DNA from: Pseudomonas tohonis
GTDB lineage: Bacteria > Pseudomonadota > Gammaproteobacteria > Pseudomonadales > Pseudomonadaceae
Length of the DNA: 64,000 nt
Reading direction: 5' to 3'
Assembly (NCBI RefSeq): GCF_012767755.2
Contig: NZ_AP023189.1
Coordinates: forward strand, 3,350,001 to 3,414,000
Shown: piece after piece, positions 8,545-17,743 of the stretch
How the letters are laid out: each line of letters opens with the position of its first letter
Position numbering within the stretch: position 1 is the first letter of the stretch
The notes under the pieces: generated by a model
Told to the model about the DNA's origin: nothing
Seen by the model: only the letters and a program-made list of their open reading frames with translations
Database searches by the model: none
Program-made: the position numbers and the translations under genes

Positions 8545-9564
8545 ATGTTCAAGCGTCTCGCCTTCGCTGCCGCCGTTGTCGCAGGCTTCGCCCTGCAGGC
8601 CCAGGCCGCCACCGAGCTGACCGTCTACACCGCCCTGGAGGCCGAGCAGCTGGCGGCCTACAAGAAGGCCTTCGAGAAGGAAAACCCGGACATCGAGATC
8701 AAGTGGGTGCGCGACTCCACCGGCATCATCACCGCCAAGCTGCTGGCCGAGAAGGAACGCCCCCAGGCTGACGCCGTGTGGGGCCTGGCGGCCTCCAGCC
8801 TGGCCATCCTCGACCAGCAGGGCCTGCTCGAGCACTACGCGCCCAAGCACCTGGACGCCATCGGCGCCAACTACCGCGACGCCGCCAACCCGCCGGCCTG
8901 GGTGGGCATGGACGTGTGGGCCGCCACCATCTGCTTCAACACCGTCGAAGCCGAGAAGCAGGGCCTGACCAAGCCCGGCAGCTGGGAAGACCTGACCAAG
9001 CCCGAGTACAAGGGCAAGATCGTCATGCCCAACCCGGCGTCCTCCGGCACCGGCTTCCTCGACGTCAGCGCCTGGCTGCAGACCTTCGGCGAGAAGCAGG
9101 GCTGGGCCTACATGGATGCGCTGCACCAGAACATCGGCCAGTACGTCCATTCCGGCTCCAAGCCGTGCAAGCTGGCCGCCGCCGGCGAATTCCCCATCGG
9201 CATCTCCTTCGAATACCCGGCGGTGCAGCTGAAGCGCCAGGGCGCGCCGCTGGACATCGTCCTGCCGAAGGAAGGCCTGGGCTGGGAAATCGAAGCCACC
9301 GGCGTGATCAAGGGCACCCAGCACGCTGACGCCGCCAGGAAGCTCGCCGACTTCTCCGCCAGCCCCGCCGCCATGGAGCTGTACAAGGAGAACTTCGCCG
9401 TCCTCGCCCAGCCCGGCATCGCCAAGCCGCAGACCGAACTGCCCGCCGACTACGAGCAGCGCCTGATCAAGAACGACTTCGCGTGGGCCTCGAAGAACCG
9501 CGACTCGATCCTCGCCGAGTGGCGCAAGCGCTACGACGGGAAGTCCGAGAAGCTGCCCCAGTAA
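8545..9564 (+). CDS. Periplasmic aminophosphonate-binding protein (FbpA/PhnS class)
   Basis: The product has 339 residues with a clear Sec signal (MFKRLAFAAAVVAGFALQAQA) and a good AAGGAG ribosome site. The mature protein begins TELTVYTALEAEQLAAY, typical of class II iron/phosphonate binding proteins, with the conserved segments DSTGIITAKL and NPASSGTGF. It would deliver substrate to the importer encoded by 4892-7653. The position after phnX supports an aminophosphonate ligand; the sequence alone cannot separate that from other small anions. Confidence 0.88.
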   Translation: MFKRLAFAAAVVAGFALQAQAATELTVYTALEAEQLAAYKKAFEKENPDIEIKWVRDSTGIITAKLLAEKERPQADAVWGLAASSLAILDQQGLLEHYAPKHLDAIGANYRDAANPPAWVGMDVWAATICFNTVEAEKQGLTKPGSWEDLTKPEYKGKIVMPNPASSGTGFLDVSAWLQTFGEKQGWAYMDALHQNIGQYVHSGSKPCKLAAAGEFPIGISFEYPAVQLKRQGAPLDIVLPKEGLGWEIEATGVIKGTQHADAARKLADFSASPAAMELYKENFAVLAQPGIAKPQTELPADYEQRLIKNDFAWASKNRDSILAEWRKRYDGKSEKLPQ

Positions 9565-9580
9565 GCCCCAGTAAGCCCCA

Positions 9581-9631
9581 GCCCGCCCGCTTCGCCCTCT
9601 CTCTGCTGGGAGAGGGTCGGGGAGGGCGGGC
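9581..9631. repeat. Nested inverted repeat between binding-protein and oxidoreductase genes
   Basis: An outer 7-bp stem (9581-9587 with 9625-9631) encloses an inner stem of ccctctc with gagaggg (9595-9601 with 9610-9616). No T-run follows, so it is more likely a REP-type or mRNA-processing hairpin than a terminator. It could reduce expression of the last gene relative to the transporter genes. Confidence 0.55.
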
Positions 9632-9652
9632 ATCGAACTCCAGGAGACACCC

Positions 9653-10783
9653 ATGCCCATCCACGACACCGATATCGCCATCGTCGGCGCCGGCATCCTC
9701 GGCCTGTCCCACGCCTATGCCGCCGCCCGGCGAGGCCTCAAGGTCAGCGTGTTCGAGCGCAGCGACCGGCCCCTGGGCGCCTCGGTGCGCAACTTCGGCC
9801 AGGCGCTGATCACCGGCCAGGCGCCGGGCCCGATGTTCGCCCTGGCCCGTGAGGCGCGGACGATCTGGGCCCAGCTCGCCGAGGCCGCCGGCTTCCATAT
9901 CCGCCGCAACGGCTCCTTGCTGTTCGCCCGCACCGAAGCGGAAGAGGCGCTGCTGGAAGCCTTCTGTGCCACCCGCGCCGTCGAGCACGGCTACCGCGTC
10001 GAACTGCTGCGCGGCGAGCGCCTGCACGATCTCTACCAGGGCCAGTTCAGCCACCACCGCGTGGCCCTGCATGGCCTGGACGACCAGCAGCTGTACTCCC
10101 GCGAAGCCATCCCGGCGCTGGTGAACTACCTGCGTGACGAGCTGGGCGTGACCTTCCATTTCTCCACCCTGGTGCGGGACGTCGAACAGAACCGCGTGCA
10201 CACCAGCGCCGGCAGTTGCCGCGCGGAGCAGATCATCGTCTGCTCCGGCCACGACTACCTGACCCTGCTGGCCGGGCAGATCGCCCCGCTGCAGCCCAGC
10301 GTCTGTCGCCTGCAGATGCTGCGTGCTCGCCCAGCGGTGGACATCGGCCTGCAGCACGCCGTGCTCACCGGCCTCAGTTGCGTGCACTACGGCGCCTTCT
10401 CCGACTTGCCGGAAGCCGAAGCCATCCGGGGCCAGATCGAGCAGCACACCCCCGAACTGGAACAGCACGGCATCCACCTGCTGGTCAGCCCCACGCCCCA
10501 TGGCGAGCTGATCATCGGCGACTCCCATGACTACGGTCGCGACGCTTCACCCTTCAACGCCGAGGCCGTGGACAACCTGATGCTCGACCTCGCCGAACAC
10601 ACCCTCGGCACCCGCCTGCAGGTGCTGGAACGCTGGCAGGGCGTCTACGGCGCTCGCGGTCCCGGCCCGTTCTCGGTGCTCAAGGCCATCCCCGGCGTCA
10701 CCGCCGTGCTGATGCACACAGGCCTGGGCATGAGCATCGGCCCGGCGCTGGGCGAACGCACGGTGGCGTCGTTGTTGGGGTGA
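9653..10783 (+). CDS. FAD-dependent amine oxidoreductase of a phosphonate cluster (DAO family)
   Basis: The product has 376 residues. The N-terminal Rossmann motif is IAIVGAGILGLSHAYAAARRG, shortened here to its GxGxxG core, and the protein has the D-amino-acid/glycine-oxidase fold through to GLGMSIGPALGE at the end. Members of this family recur next to phnX and aminophosphonate importers. From family knowledge, such enzymes can oxidise 2-aminoethylphosphonate or N-methylated forms to phosphonoacetaldehyde. With phnX in the same operon and no phnW present, this is the likely aldehyde-generating step. Substrate assignment is inference. Confidence 0.8.
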   Translation: MPIHDTDIAIVGAGILGLSHAYAAARRGLKVSVFERSDRPLGASVRNFGQALITGQAPGPMFALAREARTIWAQLAEAAGFHIRRNGSLLFARTEAEEALLEAFCATRAVEHGYRVELLRGERLHDLYQGQFSHHRVALHGLDDQQLYSREAIPALVNYLRDELGVTFHFSTLVRDVEQNRVHTSAGSCRAEQIIVCSGHDYLTLLAGQIAPLQPSVCRLQMLRARPAVDIGLQHAVLTGLSCVHYGAFSDLPEAEAIRGQIEQHTPELEQHGIHLLVSPTPHGELIIGDSHDYGRDASPFNAEAVDNLMLDLAEHTLGTRLQVLERWQGVYGARGPGPFSVLKAIPGVTAVLMHTGLGMSIGPALGERTVASLLG

Positions 10784-10803
10784 AGTGGGGGGCGGGACAT
10801 TCC

Positions 10804-10854
10804 CGTAGGAGCGAGCTCTGCTCGCGAAGCCTTATCGGTGGGCTGAAGCCCACC
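10804..10854. repeat. REP-type palindromes
   Basis: The first part (10804-10830) contains gagcgagctctgctcgcgaa, a common Pseudomonas REP core that recurs at 11967 and, inverted, at 56546. The second part (10837-10854) is the perfect stem ggtgggc with gcccacc. They lie just after the last gene of the phosphonate operon, and the region up to 11251 holds no supported gene. Confidence 0.8.
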
Positions 10855-11251
10855 CTACGCCCACCCCACGCCCGCCCGGGCTGGCAGTAGGGCGGCGCTG
10901 CGCACCGCTTGGCGACTGAAGTCGCCCCTACAGTCGCCGCGGCTTGCCTCAGAAGCTCACCTGGGCGGTCTTCGCCAGCGTGGCGAACGGTCCCGACAGC
11001 GTCAGGTTGTGATGGCGGATGATCGCCGGGGCATCCAGCGCCGGGGTATCCATGCAGCTGCTGGGGGCGGCGGCGGGCTGTCAATCGCAGCGAGTGGGTG
11101 CGGGCAACCGGCATCTGGAGGGCGACGCTCGTCGGCTCGGGCGGTCGGGGCGTGGGGCTGCGCTATGGTGAAGGTCCATGCCCGCTGGGCATCCACTCGA
11201 AGGGAGGGCCGTCGCCGTATCCCGCTCCTCCCGCCTAATGGAGGCAGAGCC

Positions 11252-11503
11252 ATGAACAGCAGCAACCAGTGCACCCACCGTGACCACATCATCACCGCGC
11301 ACCTGATCGAGCACCCGGGCATCCCCACACCCTGGGCCGGTGGCGTGCACATCACCGCCCCCGATGGCAGTCGTACCCGGCGCATCCCGTTGCCGGCCCG
11401 TTCGGCCTTCCTCGCCGAGGAGGACAGCGCCCGCCGGGCCTCCCTGGCCCATGGCCGCTGGCTGGTGGACCAGAGCCTCGACCAGGGCCACAAGCCTGCA
11501 TGA
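11252..11503 (+). CDS. Small conserved hypothetical protein
   Basis: The product has 83 residues. The start at 11252 has a GGAGGC ribosome site 6-10 bases upstream; longer in-frame extensions lack one. The protein is hydrophilic, begins MNSSNQCTHRDHIITAHLIE and contains a segment TAPDGSRTRRIPLPARSAF suggestive of one beta-hairpin. No domain is recognised. It is a single-gene unit between REP elements and a DUF2892-type gene. Confidence 0.65.
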   Translation: MNSSNQCTHRDHIITAHLIEHPGIPTPWAGGVHITAPDGSRTRRIPLPARSAFLAEEDSARRASLAHGRWLVDQSLDQGHKPA

Positions 11504-11616
11504 ACTGATAGCGGGGCCGCCTTCGCGGTGGTCCCGCGTTCCGCTCGTCCAGCACACTGAACCCCCAAGGCGCCTGGCCAGTCGTTACTACACACCCATA
11601 GCGCCAGGAGAACACC

Positions 11617-11913
11617 ATGGTCGCCTTCGAGCCCCAGTCCCGTGAAAACGCTGCCCGCCCTCACAACGTCGAGGGGTGGGAACGCTTCCTGTGCATCGCA
11701 GGTGGCCTGGTGATGGTCGGTACCGGTCTGCGCCAGGGCGGCCTGGTCGGGTGGCTGCGTGCCGGCGGGGGTGGCGTGGTGCTTGCCCGTGGGCTCACCG
11801 GGCAGTGCCCGGCCAAGCGGGTGATCGCCGAGCGTCGCGAGGAAATCGAAGCGCTCAAGGCGCGCATCGAAGAGGCCGCAGCGAAGTTGGCCGAATTGCA
11901 TCGCAACGCGTGA
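11617..11913 (+). CDS. DUF2892 / YgaP-transmembrane-like small membrane protein
   Basis: The product has 98 residues with an AGGAGAA ribosome site. The core from NVEGWERFLCIAGGLVMVG through the second hydrophobic segment to RGLTGQCPAKRVI matches the two-helix YgaP-type membrane domain, which usually ends in a Gly-x-Cys-Pro motif as here. The last 30 residues form a charged Ala/Glu-rich helix (EEIEALKARIEEAAAKL), a likely short coiled coil facing the cytoplasm. Its role is unknown; it acts at the inner membrane. Confidence 0.8.
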   Translation: MVAFEPQSRENAARPHNVEGWERFLCIAGGLVMVGTGLRQGGLVGWLRAGGGGVVLARGLTGQCPAKRVIAERREEIEALKARIEEAAAKLAELHRNA

Positions 11914-11966
11914 ATGGCACATCGAGAATGAGTTGGCTCCCACGGGGGTGTGCCCAGGCACGGTCT

Positions 11967-11993
11967 CGTAGGAGCGAGCTCTGCTCGCGAAGC
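11967..11993. repeat. REP-type palindrome, second copy
   Basis: The same 27-base element as at 10804-10830 occurs here in the same orientation, with no base differences seen. It follows the DUF2892-like gene. Confidence 0.8.
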
Positions 11994-12107
11994 TTTTGTG
12001 TTGTGGCGGTGGGCTGAAACGGAGCGCCGCCTGGTCCTCACTACGGCGGTGCTGCGCGCCGCGCCCCTACAAACTTGCTCATTTCGGACCTTTGCGGGTG
12101 CACGCCT

Positions 12108-12192
12108 GTAGGGTGGATGGCGCTTTTTTCATCCACCGGCGGTGCTCGGCATGGCTCCGATTGGTGGACCGGTAAAGCGTGGTCCACCCTAC
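12108..12192. repeat. Inverted repeat with GTAGGGTGGA ends
   Basis: gtagggtgga at 12108-12117 is the reverse complement of tccaccctac at 12183-12192. A smaller inner stem (ggatgg/ccatcc-like) lies between. This family of about 70-90 base inverted repeats recurs at 37123-37191. It ends just 8 bases from the stop codon of triC and could serve as its 3' end structure. Confidence 0.7.
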
Positions 12193-12199
12193 GGCGCCG

Positions 12200-15100
12200 T
12201 TACGCCTCCTGCGCATGTCGTGCCGGCGGCGTGTCGTCGTCCGGTTCGTGGATGCGGTACCAGGCGACATAGAGGGCCGGCAGGAAGAACAGGGTGAGCA
12301 GGGTGGCGATGATGATGCCGCCGATCATGGCGAAGGCCATGGGGCCCCAGAACACCTCGCGGGCGATGGGCAGCATGCCCAGGCTGGCCGCTGCGGCGGT
12401 GAGGAGGATGGGCCGGGTGCGGTGGTGGGTGGCTTCGATCACCGCGTCCCAGGGATGGGCGCCTTCGCGATGGAACTCGTCGATCTGGGTCACCAGGATC
12501 ACCGAGTTGCGGATGATGATGCCGATCAGCGCCAACACCCCGAGTATCGCCACGAAGCCCAGGGGCGTACCCGTGGGCAGCAGGGCGAGCACCACGCCGA
12601 TCAGCCCCAGGGGGGCCACGCTGGCCACCAGGAACATCTTCTGCACGCTCTGCAGCTGGATCATCAGGAAGGTCGCCATGAGGAACAGCATCAGCGGCAC
12701 CACCTGGCCGATGGGCCCCTGGGCCTTGCCGCTTTCCTCGACCGTGCCGCCGGGGGTGATGCGGTAGGAGGCGGGCAGCCCGGCGGCGAAGTCGTCCACC
12801 TCGGGCTTGAGCCTGGCCATCAGGTCGGTGGGTTGCATGTCGCCGTGGACGCTGGCCTTGAGGGTGATGGTGGGTTTGCGATCGCGGCGCCAGACCAGTG
12901 GCTGCTCCAGCTCGTAGCCCACGGTGGCGAAGGCCTTGAGCGGGATGGAGGTGCCGTTGGGGGTGACGATCTGCAGGTTCTCCAGGGTTTCCGGCGAGTT
13001 GCGTTCGCCTTCCTCGGAGCGGCCCACCAGGTTGACCAGGTAGATGCTGTCGCGCACCTGGGTGATGGTGGCGCCGGTGACCACGCCGTTCATCATCTGC
13101 GCCACGTCCTCGGAGGAGAGGCCCAGCTGGCGCGCCTTGTCCTGGGCGATGTCGATCTTCAGCACGCGGCCGGGTTCGTTCCAGTCGTAGATCATCTCGC
13201 CGACGTTGGGGTTGGCATCCAGCCGCGCCGCCAGTGCCATGGCGTACTCGCGCACCTTGTCGATGTCCGGACCGCTGATGCGGTACTGGATCGGCCGCCC
13301 CACCGGTGGGCCCATCTCCAGGGGCTGCACGTAGCCGCTGATGCCGACGAACTCGTCGCGCAGGCGCTGCTTGAGGCGGGCGGAGAGGCGCTGTCGCGCC
13401 TCCATGTCCTTGGCGACTATCACCAGCTGGCCGTAGTAGGGGTTCTGCAACTGCTGGTCGAGCGGCAGGTAGAAGCGCACCGCGCCCTCGCCGATGTAGG
13501 AGCTCCAGCGCTGGATGTCATCGTCGTCCTTGAGCTTGGCCTCGAAGCGATCCATCACCGCGCGGGTCTCGGCGATGCTGCTGTTCTGCGGCAGGTTCAG
13601 GTCCACCAGCAGCTCGGGGCGGTCGGAGGAGGGGAAGAACTGCTGCTGGACGAACTGCATGAGGAACAGCGAGCCGCCGAACAGCGCCACGGTCAGGACG
13701 ATGGTCGCCCAGCGGTGCCCCATGGCCAGGCGCAGGCCGCGGTCCATGAAGCGGGTCATGCGGCCCTTCTTTTCTTCCTTGTGCCTGAGCGTGGCGGGCA
13801 GCACGTGCACGGCGATGACCGGGGCGAAGAGCACCGCGACCACCCACGACAGCAGCAGGGCGACGGCGATCACCGCGAACAGGGTGAAGGTGTATTCGCC
13901 CGCCGAGCTGGCGTTGAGGCCGATGGGTACGAAGCCGGCCACCGTGACCAGGGTGCCGGTGAGCATGGGGAAGGCGGTGGAGGTGTAGGCGTAGGTGGCG
14001 GCGTCGTGCCGCGAGTCGCCCAGTTCCAGGCGGGTGACCATCATTTCCACCGTGATCATGGCGTCGTCCACCAGCAGGCCGAGGGCGATGATCAGGGCGC
14101 CGAGGGAGATGCGCTGCATGGTGATGCCGCTGTATTCCATGAACACGAAGACCAGGGCCAGCACCAGCGGGATCGAACAGGCGACCACCAGGCCGGCGCG
14201 CACGCCGAGGCTGATGAAGCTCACCACCAGGACGATGATCACCGCCTCGAACAGCGCGCTGGTGAAGCCGCCGATGGCCTTTTCCACCACTTCGGCCTGG
14301 TTCGACACCTGGTGCACGCCGACGCCGATCGGCAGTTCGTTGGTGACCTCCTGCATGCGTGCATGCAGCGCCGCGCCGAAGGTCTGGATGTTGCCGCCGT
14401 CACGCATGGCCACCGCCAGGCCGATGGCGGGCTCGCCGTTGAAGCGGAACAGCGAGGTGGGCGGGTCCTGGTAGCTGCGCTGGATGCTGGCGAGGTCGGC
14501 GAGGCGGTAGAAGCGGTCGTTGATGCGCAGGTTGACCGCCTCCAGGTCCGCCTGGGAGCGGAACTCGCCCGAGGTGCGCACCGAGATGCGCTCGGCGCCG
14601 GCTTCGATCACCCCCGAGGGCGTCACGCTGTTCTGCGCCTGCAGGCTCTGCATCACCTGGCGCTGGTCGAGGCCCAGGGCGGCCAGCTTGCGGGTGGAGA
14701 AATTGAGGTAGAACACCTCGTCCTGTTCGCCGATCAGCTGCACCTTGCCCAGGTCCTTGACGCTGCGGATGTCCAGGCGTACGCGCTCGACGTAGTCGCG
14801 CAGCTGGCGGTAGCTGAGGCCGTCGCCGGTGAAGGCGTAGAGGCTGCCGTAGACGTCGCCGAACTCGTCGTTGAATGCCGGGCCCTGCAGGCCCTGGGGG
14901 AATTCGCCGCGGATGTCGTCGATCTTCTTGCGCACCTGGTACCAGATGTCGGGTATCCGGGTGCCGTCGGTGGTGTCCTTGAGGTAGACGAAGACGGTGG
15001 ACTCGCCCGGCCGCGTGTAGCTCTTCACGTAGTCGAGGCTGTCCAGTTCCTCGAGCTTCTTCTCGATACGGTCGGTGACCTGCTCCAGGGTGTCGTTCAC

Positions 15101-15286
15101 CGTGGCGCCGGGCCAGCGGGTCTGGATGACCATGGTCTTGATGGTGAAGGCCGGGTCTTCCTCGCGGCCCAGTTCGAAATAGGAGAAAACCCCCATCACC
15201 AGTGCCACCGCCATCAGGTACCAGGCGAACGACTGGTGGCGCAGCGCCCATTCCGAGAGGTTGAAGCCGCCCTTGGCATCACTCAT
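12200..15286 (-). CDS. triC: RND efflux pump inner-membrane transporter, TriC-like
   Basis: The product has 1028 residues, the normal size for an AcrB/MexB-superfamily pump. The N-terminus (FNLSEWALRHQSFAWYLMA) and first periplasmic segment are typical. The proton-relay pair Asp-Asp is visible in the fourth membrane segment (LGLLVDDAMITVEM). It is the third gene of an operon with two membrane-fusion proteins upstream; its start overlaps the previous stop (ATGA). Two adaptors plus one RND pump is the arrangement of triABC in P. aeruginosa, which exports triclosan using the outer-membrane channel OpmH encoded elsewhere. No outer-membrane gene is present here either. Confidence 0.88.
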   Translation of the reverse strand: MSDAKGGFNLSEWALRHQSFAWYLMAVALVMGVFSYFELGREEDPAFTIKTMVIQTRWPGATVNDTLEQVTDRIEKKLEELDSLDYVKSYTRPGESTVFVYLKDTTDGTRIPDIWYQVRKKIDDIRGEFPQGLQGPAFNDEFGDVYGSLYAFTGDGLSYRQLRDYVERVRLDIRSVKDLGKVQLIGEQDEVFYLNFSTRKLAALGLDQRQVMQSLQAQNSVTPSGVIEAGAERISVRTSGEFRSQADLEAVNLRINDRFYRLADLASIQRSYQDPPTSLFRFNGEPAIGLAVAMRDGGNIQTFGAALHARMQEVTNELPIGVGVHQVSNQAEVVEKAIGGFTSALFEAVIIVLVVSFISLGVRAGLVVACSIPLVLALVFVFMEYSGITMQRISLGALIIALGLLVDDAMITVEMMVTRLELGDSRHDAATYAYTSTAFPMLTGTLVTVAGFVPIGLNASSAGEYTFTLFAVIAVALLLSWVVAVLFAPVIAVHVLPATLRHKEEKKGRMTRFMDRGLRLAMGHRWATIVLTVALFGGSLFLMQFVQQQFFPSSDRPELLVDLNLPQNSSIAETRAVMDRFEAKLKDDDDIQRWSSYIGEGAVRFYLPLDQQLQNPYYGQLVIVAKDMEARQRLSARLKQRLRDEFVGISGYVQPLEMGPPVGRPIQYRISGPDIDKVREYAMALAARLDANPNVGEMIYDWNEPGRVLKIDIAQDKARQLGLSSEDVAQMMNGVVTGATITQVRDSIYLVNLVGRSEEGERNSPETLENLQIVTPNGTSIPLKAFATVGYELEQPLVWRRDRKPTITLKASVHGDMQPTDLMARLKPEVDDFAAGLPASYRITPGGTVEESGKAQGPIGQVVPLMLFLMATFLMIQLQSVQKMFLVASVAPLGLIGVVLALLPTGTPLGFVAILGVLALIGIIIRNSVILVTQIDEFHREGAHPWDAVIEATHHRTRPILLTAAAASLGMLPIAREVFWGPMAFAMIGGIIIATLLTLFFLPALYVAWYRIHEPDDDTPPARHAQEA

Positions 15287-16380
15287 GGCCGATCCCCTTC
15301 ATCCAGTTTCACTGCCTGGCCTTCCTTGAGGCTGTTGACCCCGGCACTGACCACCCGCTCGCCATCGGCGAGCCCCTTGCCGACCAGCACGCGCTCGCCT
15401 TCGCGGCTGAGCACCTGCACTTCGCGGCGGTGCACGACGGCGGCCTGTTCGTCCACCACCCAGACCTGGCCACGGTCCTCCTGCGCACCGGGTTCCGCAC
15501 GCACCAGCACGCTGGCCGGCAGGCTGGCGCGCGGGGTCACCGGGCTGCTCAGTTCCACCCGTACCGTGGTGCCGAGGCGGAAGCTGTCCGGGGTCTGTTC
15601 CAGGCTCAGGCGCACGCGGCGGGTGCGCGTGGCGGCGTCGGCCTGGGGTGCCATCTCGCGGATGCGCCCGGTGGTGGAGGCGTTCTCCTGCAGCTGGGCG
15701 CTGACGAGGAAGGTGGCGTCCTCGGGCAGGGCGGCGACGAGGTCGTCGGGCAGGTCGAACACCGCCTCGCGCACTTCCGGGCGTGCCAGGGTCACCACGT
15801 CCTGGCCGGCGGCGACCACCTGGCCGGCCTCGGCGCGCCAGGCGGTGACGACGCCGTCGAAGTCGGTAGTGAGGCGGGTGTAGTCGAGCTGGTCGCTGGC
15901 CTGCTGCACCGCCGCGCGGGCCTGGTCGAGGCTGGCGCGGCTGGTCTGCAGGCGGGTACGGGCGGCGTCGAGGTTGGCCTTGGCGCCAACGCCCCGGGCG
16001 AACAGCTCCTCCTGGCGGCGGGCATCGGCCTGGGCGTCTATCCATTGCGCTTCGGCGCTGGCGCGGTCGCCCTCGCTGGCACGCAGGCGGTTCTGCTGGT
16101 CGGTGGGGTCGAGGGTGGCGAGGAGGGCGCCCTTGGCCACCTTGTCGCCGACATCCACCGCACGCGAGGCGATGCGGCCGTTGGTGCGGAAGCCCAGGGT
16201 GGTTTCGTAGCGCGCCTGGATGGTGCCGGCGAAGCGGCCGACGCTCTCCTGGCGCTGGCTCTCCACCACCACGCTGAGCACCGGGCGCGGTGGGGGCGGC
16301 GTCTGTTCCTGCTCGCCGCAGCCGGCCAGCAGCAAGGCGCCGAGGGGCAGGAGGCAGGCGATGCGGGTGGCGTCATTCAT
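15283..16380 (-). CDS. triB: RND efflux periplasmic adaptor (second membrane-fusion protein), TriB-like
   Basis: The product has 365 residues with a lipoprotein signal (LGALLLAGC). It has the adaptor order: lipoyl half-motif (GRIASRAVDVGDKVAKGALL), an alpha-hairpin (about residues 95-165), the second lipoyl half (DFDGVVTAWRAEAGQVV), then beta-barrel and membrane-proximal domains. It overlaps the first adaptor by 8 bases and triC by 4, so the three are coupled. In the triABC system both adaptors are required; the pair may form a hetero-oligomeric ring. Confidence 0.87.
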   Translation of the reverse strand: MNDATRIACLLPLGALLLAGCGEQEQTPPPPRPVLSVVVESQRQESVGRFAGTIQARYETTLGFRTNGRIASRAVDVGDKVAKGALLATLDPTDQQNRLRASEGDRASAEAQWIDAQADARRQEELFARGVGAKANLDAARTRLQTSRASLDQARAAVQQASDQLDYTRLTTDFDGVVTAWRAEAGQVVAAGQDVVTLARPEVREAVFDLPDDLVAALPEDATFLVSAQLQENASTTGRIREMAPQADAATRTRRVRLSLEQTPDSFRLGTTVRVELSSPVTPRASLPASVLVRAEPGAQEDRGQVWVVDEQAAVVHRREVQVLSREGERVLVGKGLADGERVVSAGVNSLKEGQAVKLDEGDRP

Positions 16381-17554
16381 GGGGCACGCTCCCTTCGACC
16401 TGGGGCTGTGGCGCCGGCTCGCCGCGATCCTCTCGCACCGCTGCGGCCTTGTCCGGCTCGGCGGCCTGTTCGGCGCGGGCGATCTCCACCTGCTGGCCGG
16501 GGTGCAGCAACTGGCCGCCGGCGATCACCACCCGCTGGCCCGCTTGCAGGCCCTGGCCCACCAGCACCTTGCCGCTGGCGTAGCGAACCGCGCCGACCTT
16601 CTGCAGCGCCACCCGCTGGTCATCACCGACCAGCCACACCGCCGGCTCGCGCCCGGCCTTGGTCAGCGCCGACCAGGGCAGCACGACGCCATCGCCGCTG
16701 CGCGGCCGCAGGCGGGTGGTGACCACGGCGCCCAGGTTCATCTGTGGCGGCACGTCCTGCAGCGCCACCTTGACCTTGAGGGTGCCGCTCTGCGGGTCGA
16801 TGGTCGGGGTGATCTCGCGCACCTCGCCCTTGGCGGTCACCTGCGGCTGGCCGAGGAGGGCGACGGTCACGTCCTGGCTCTCCAGCTGCTGGTCGAACAG
16901 CGATTCGTAGACGTTGAACACGGCGTCACGCTCGCCCTCGCGGGCGAGGGTGAAGATCGGCACCGTGGCCTGCACCACCTGGCCGACTTCGGCGTGGCGG
17001 CTGGTGATCACGCCGTCGGTCGAGGCCTTCAGCTCGGTATAGGCGAGCATGTCGCGGGCGTTTGCGGCCTGGGCCTCGGCGGCGTCCAGGGAGCTGCGGG
17101 TGGCACGCAGCTGGGCTTGTGCCTGGTCGAACTCGCTCCGGCTGGTGTAGCCCTTGGGCAGCAGCTTGCGCTGGCGCTCGAAGGCCAGCTCGGCCTCCTT
17201 GAGCTGCGCGCGCTGGGCGGTGACGGCCGCATTGGCGGTGTCGAGGTTGCTGCGCTGCTCCTGCGGGTCGAGGCGCGCCAGTACCTGCTGCGCCTGGACC
17301 TGGTCACCCACGTCCACCAGGCGTTCGATGATCTTGCCGCCCACGCGGAAGGCCTGCTGGGCCTCGACGCGGGCCTGGATGTCGCCGGTGAGGCGCACTT
17401 CGGCGCTGAAATCGGCTTCCTCGATGTTCTGCACCAGGACCCGCTGCACGGGCTTGGGCGTCTCCTGCTCCTGGCAGGCGGCCAACAGCAGTGCGGCCAG
17501 GAGGCCGGTTGCGATGCGAACGTTCCTCGATGAGGGGGTATGCAGCGGGTTCAT
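16373..17554 (-). CDS. triA: RND efflux periplasmic adaptor (first membrane-fusion protein), TriA-like
   Basis: The product has 393 residues with a lipoprotein signal (GLLAALLLAAC). Lipoyl halves (GGKIIERLVDVGDQVQ and ASTDGVITSRHAEVGQVV) flank the alpha-hairpin, and a barrel domain follows. The C-terminal tail after about residue 360 is a charged Ala/Pro-rich extension not seen in the second adaptor. It is the first gene of the operon; a GGAGG sequence precedes the start by about 12 bases. No regulator gene lies next to the operon within the window. Confidence 0.87.
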   Translation of the reverse strand: MNPLHTPSSRNVRIATGLLAALLLAACQEQETPKPVQRVLVQNIEEADFSAEVRLTGDIQARVEAQQAFRVGGKIIERLVDVGDQVQAQQVLARLDPQEQRSNLDTANAAVTAQRAQLKEAELAFERQRKLLPKGYTSRSEFDQAQAQLRATRSSLDAAEAQAANARDMLAYTELKASTDGVITSRHAEVGQVVQATVPIFTLAREGERDAVFNVYESLFDQQLESQDVTVALLGQPQVTAKGEVREITPTIDPQSGTLKVKVALQDVPPQMNLGAVVTTRLRPRSGDGVVLPWSALTKAGREPAVWLVGDDQRVALQKVGAVRYASGKVLVGQGLQAGQRVVIAGGQLLHPGQQVEIARAEQAAEPDKAAAVREDRGEPAPQPQVEGSVPHE

Positions 17555-17743
17555 CCCTGGACCAGGCCTCCGGTGGCGAATGCGACGTGAATGGCGCCGA
17601 GCGTGCAGCGAAGCGGTGGCGCCAATGGCAATTCGAGGGAAGCGGCAGGAGGAAAGTTCAAGTCGGCAAGGCGCTTGGCAGTGAACTCATCGTCGCTGGC
17701 GCCAGTCAGCAGAGAGACACCCGCCAACGCCGAGGTAACCGAC

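Noticed and set aside
5557..9696. Very long minus-strand open frame (1379 codons) opposite the phosphonate operon
   Set aside because: It is antisense to five well-supported genes, is Gly/Ala/Arg/Gln-rich, and arises from GC-rich codon bias in the true genes.
10949..11053. Minus-strand frame of 34 codons ending in TLAKTAQVSF, like the end of an outer-membrane protein
   Set aside because: Too short, no ribosome site and a stop 10 codons upstream; at most a decayed gene end.
12179..15883. 1234-codon plus-strand open frame opposite triC and triB
   Set aside because: It is a composition artefact opposite clear RND and adaptor genes.
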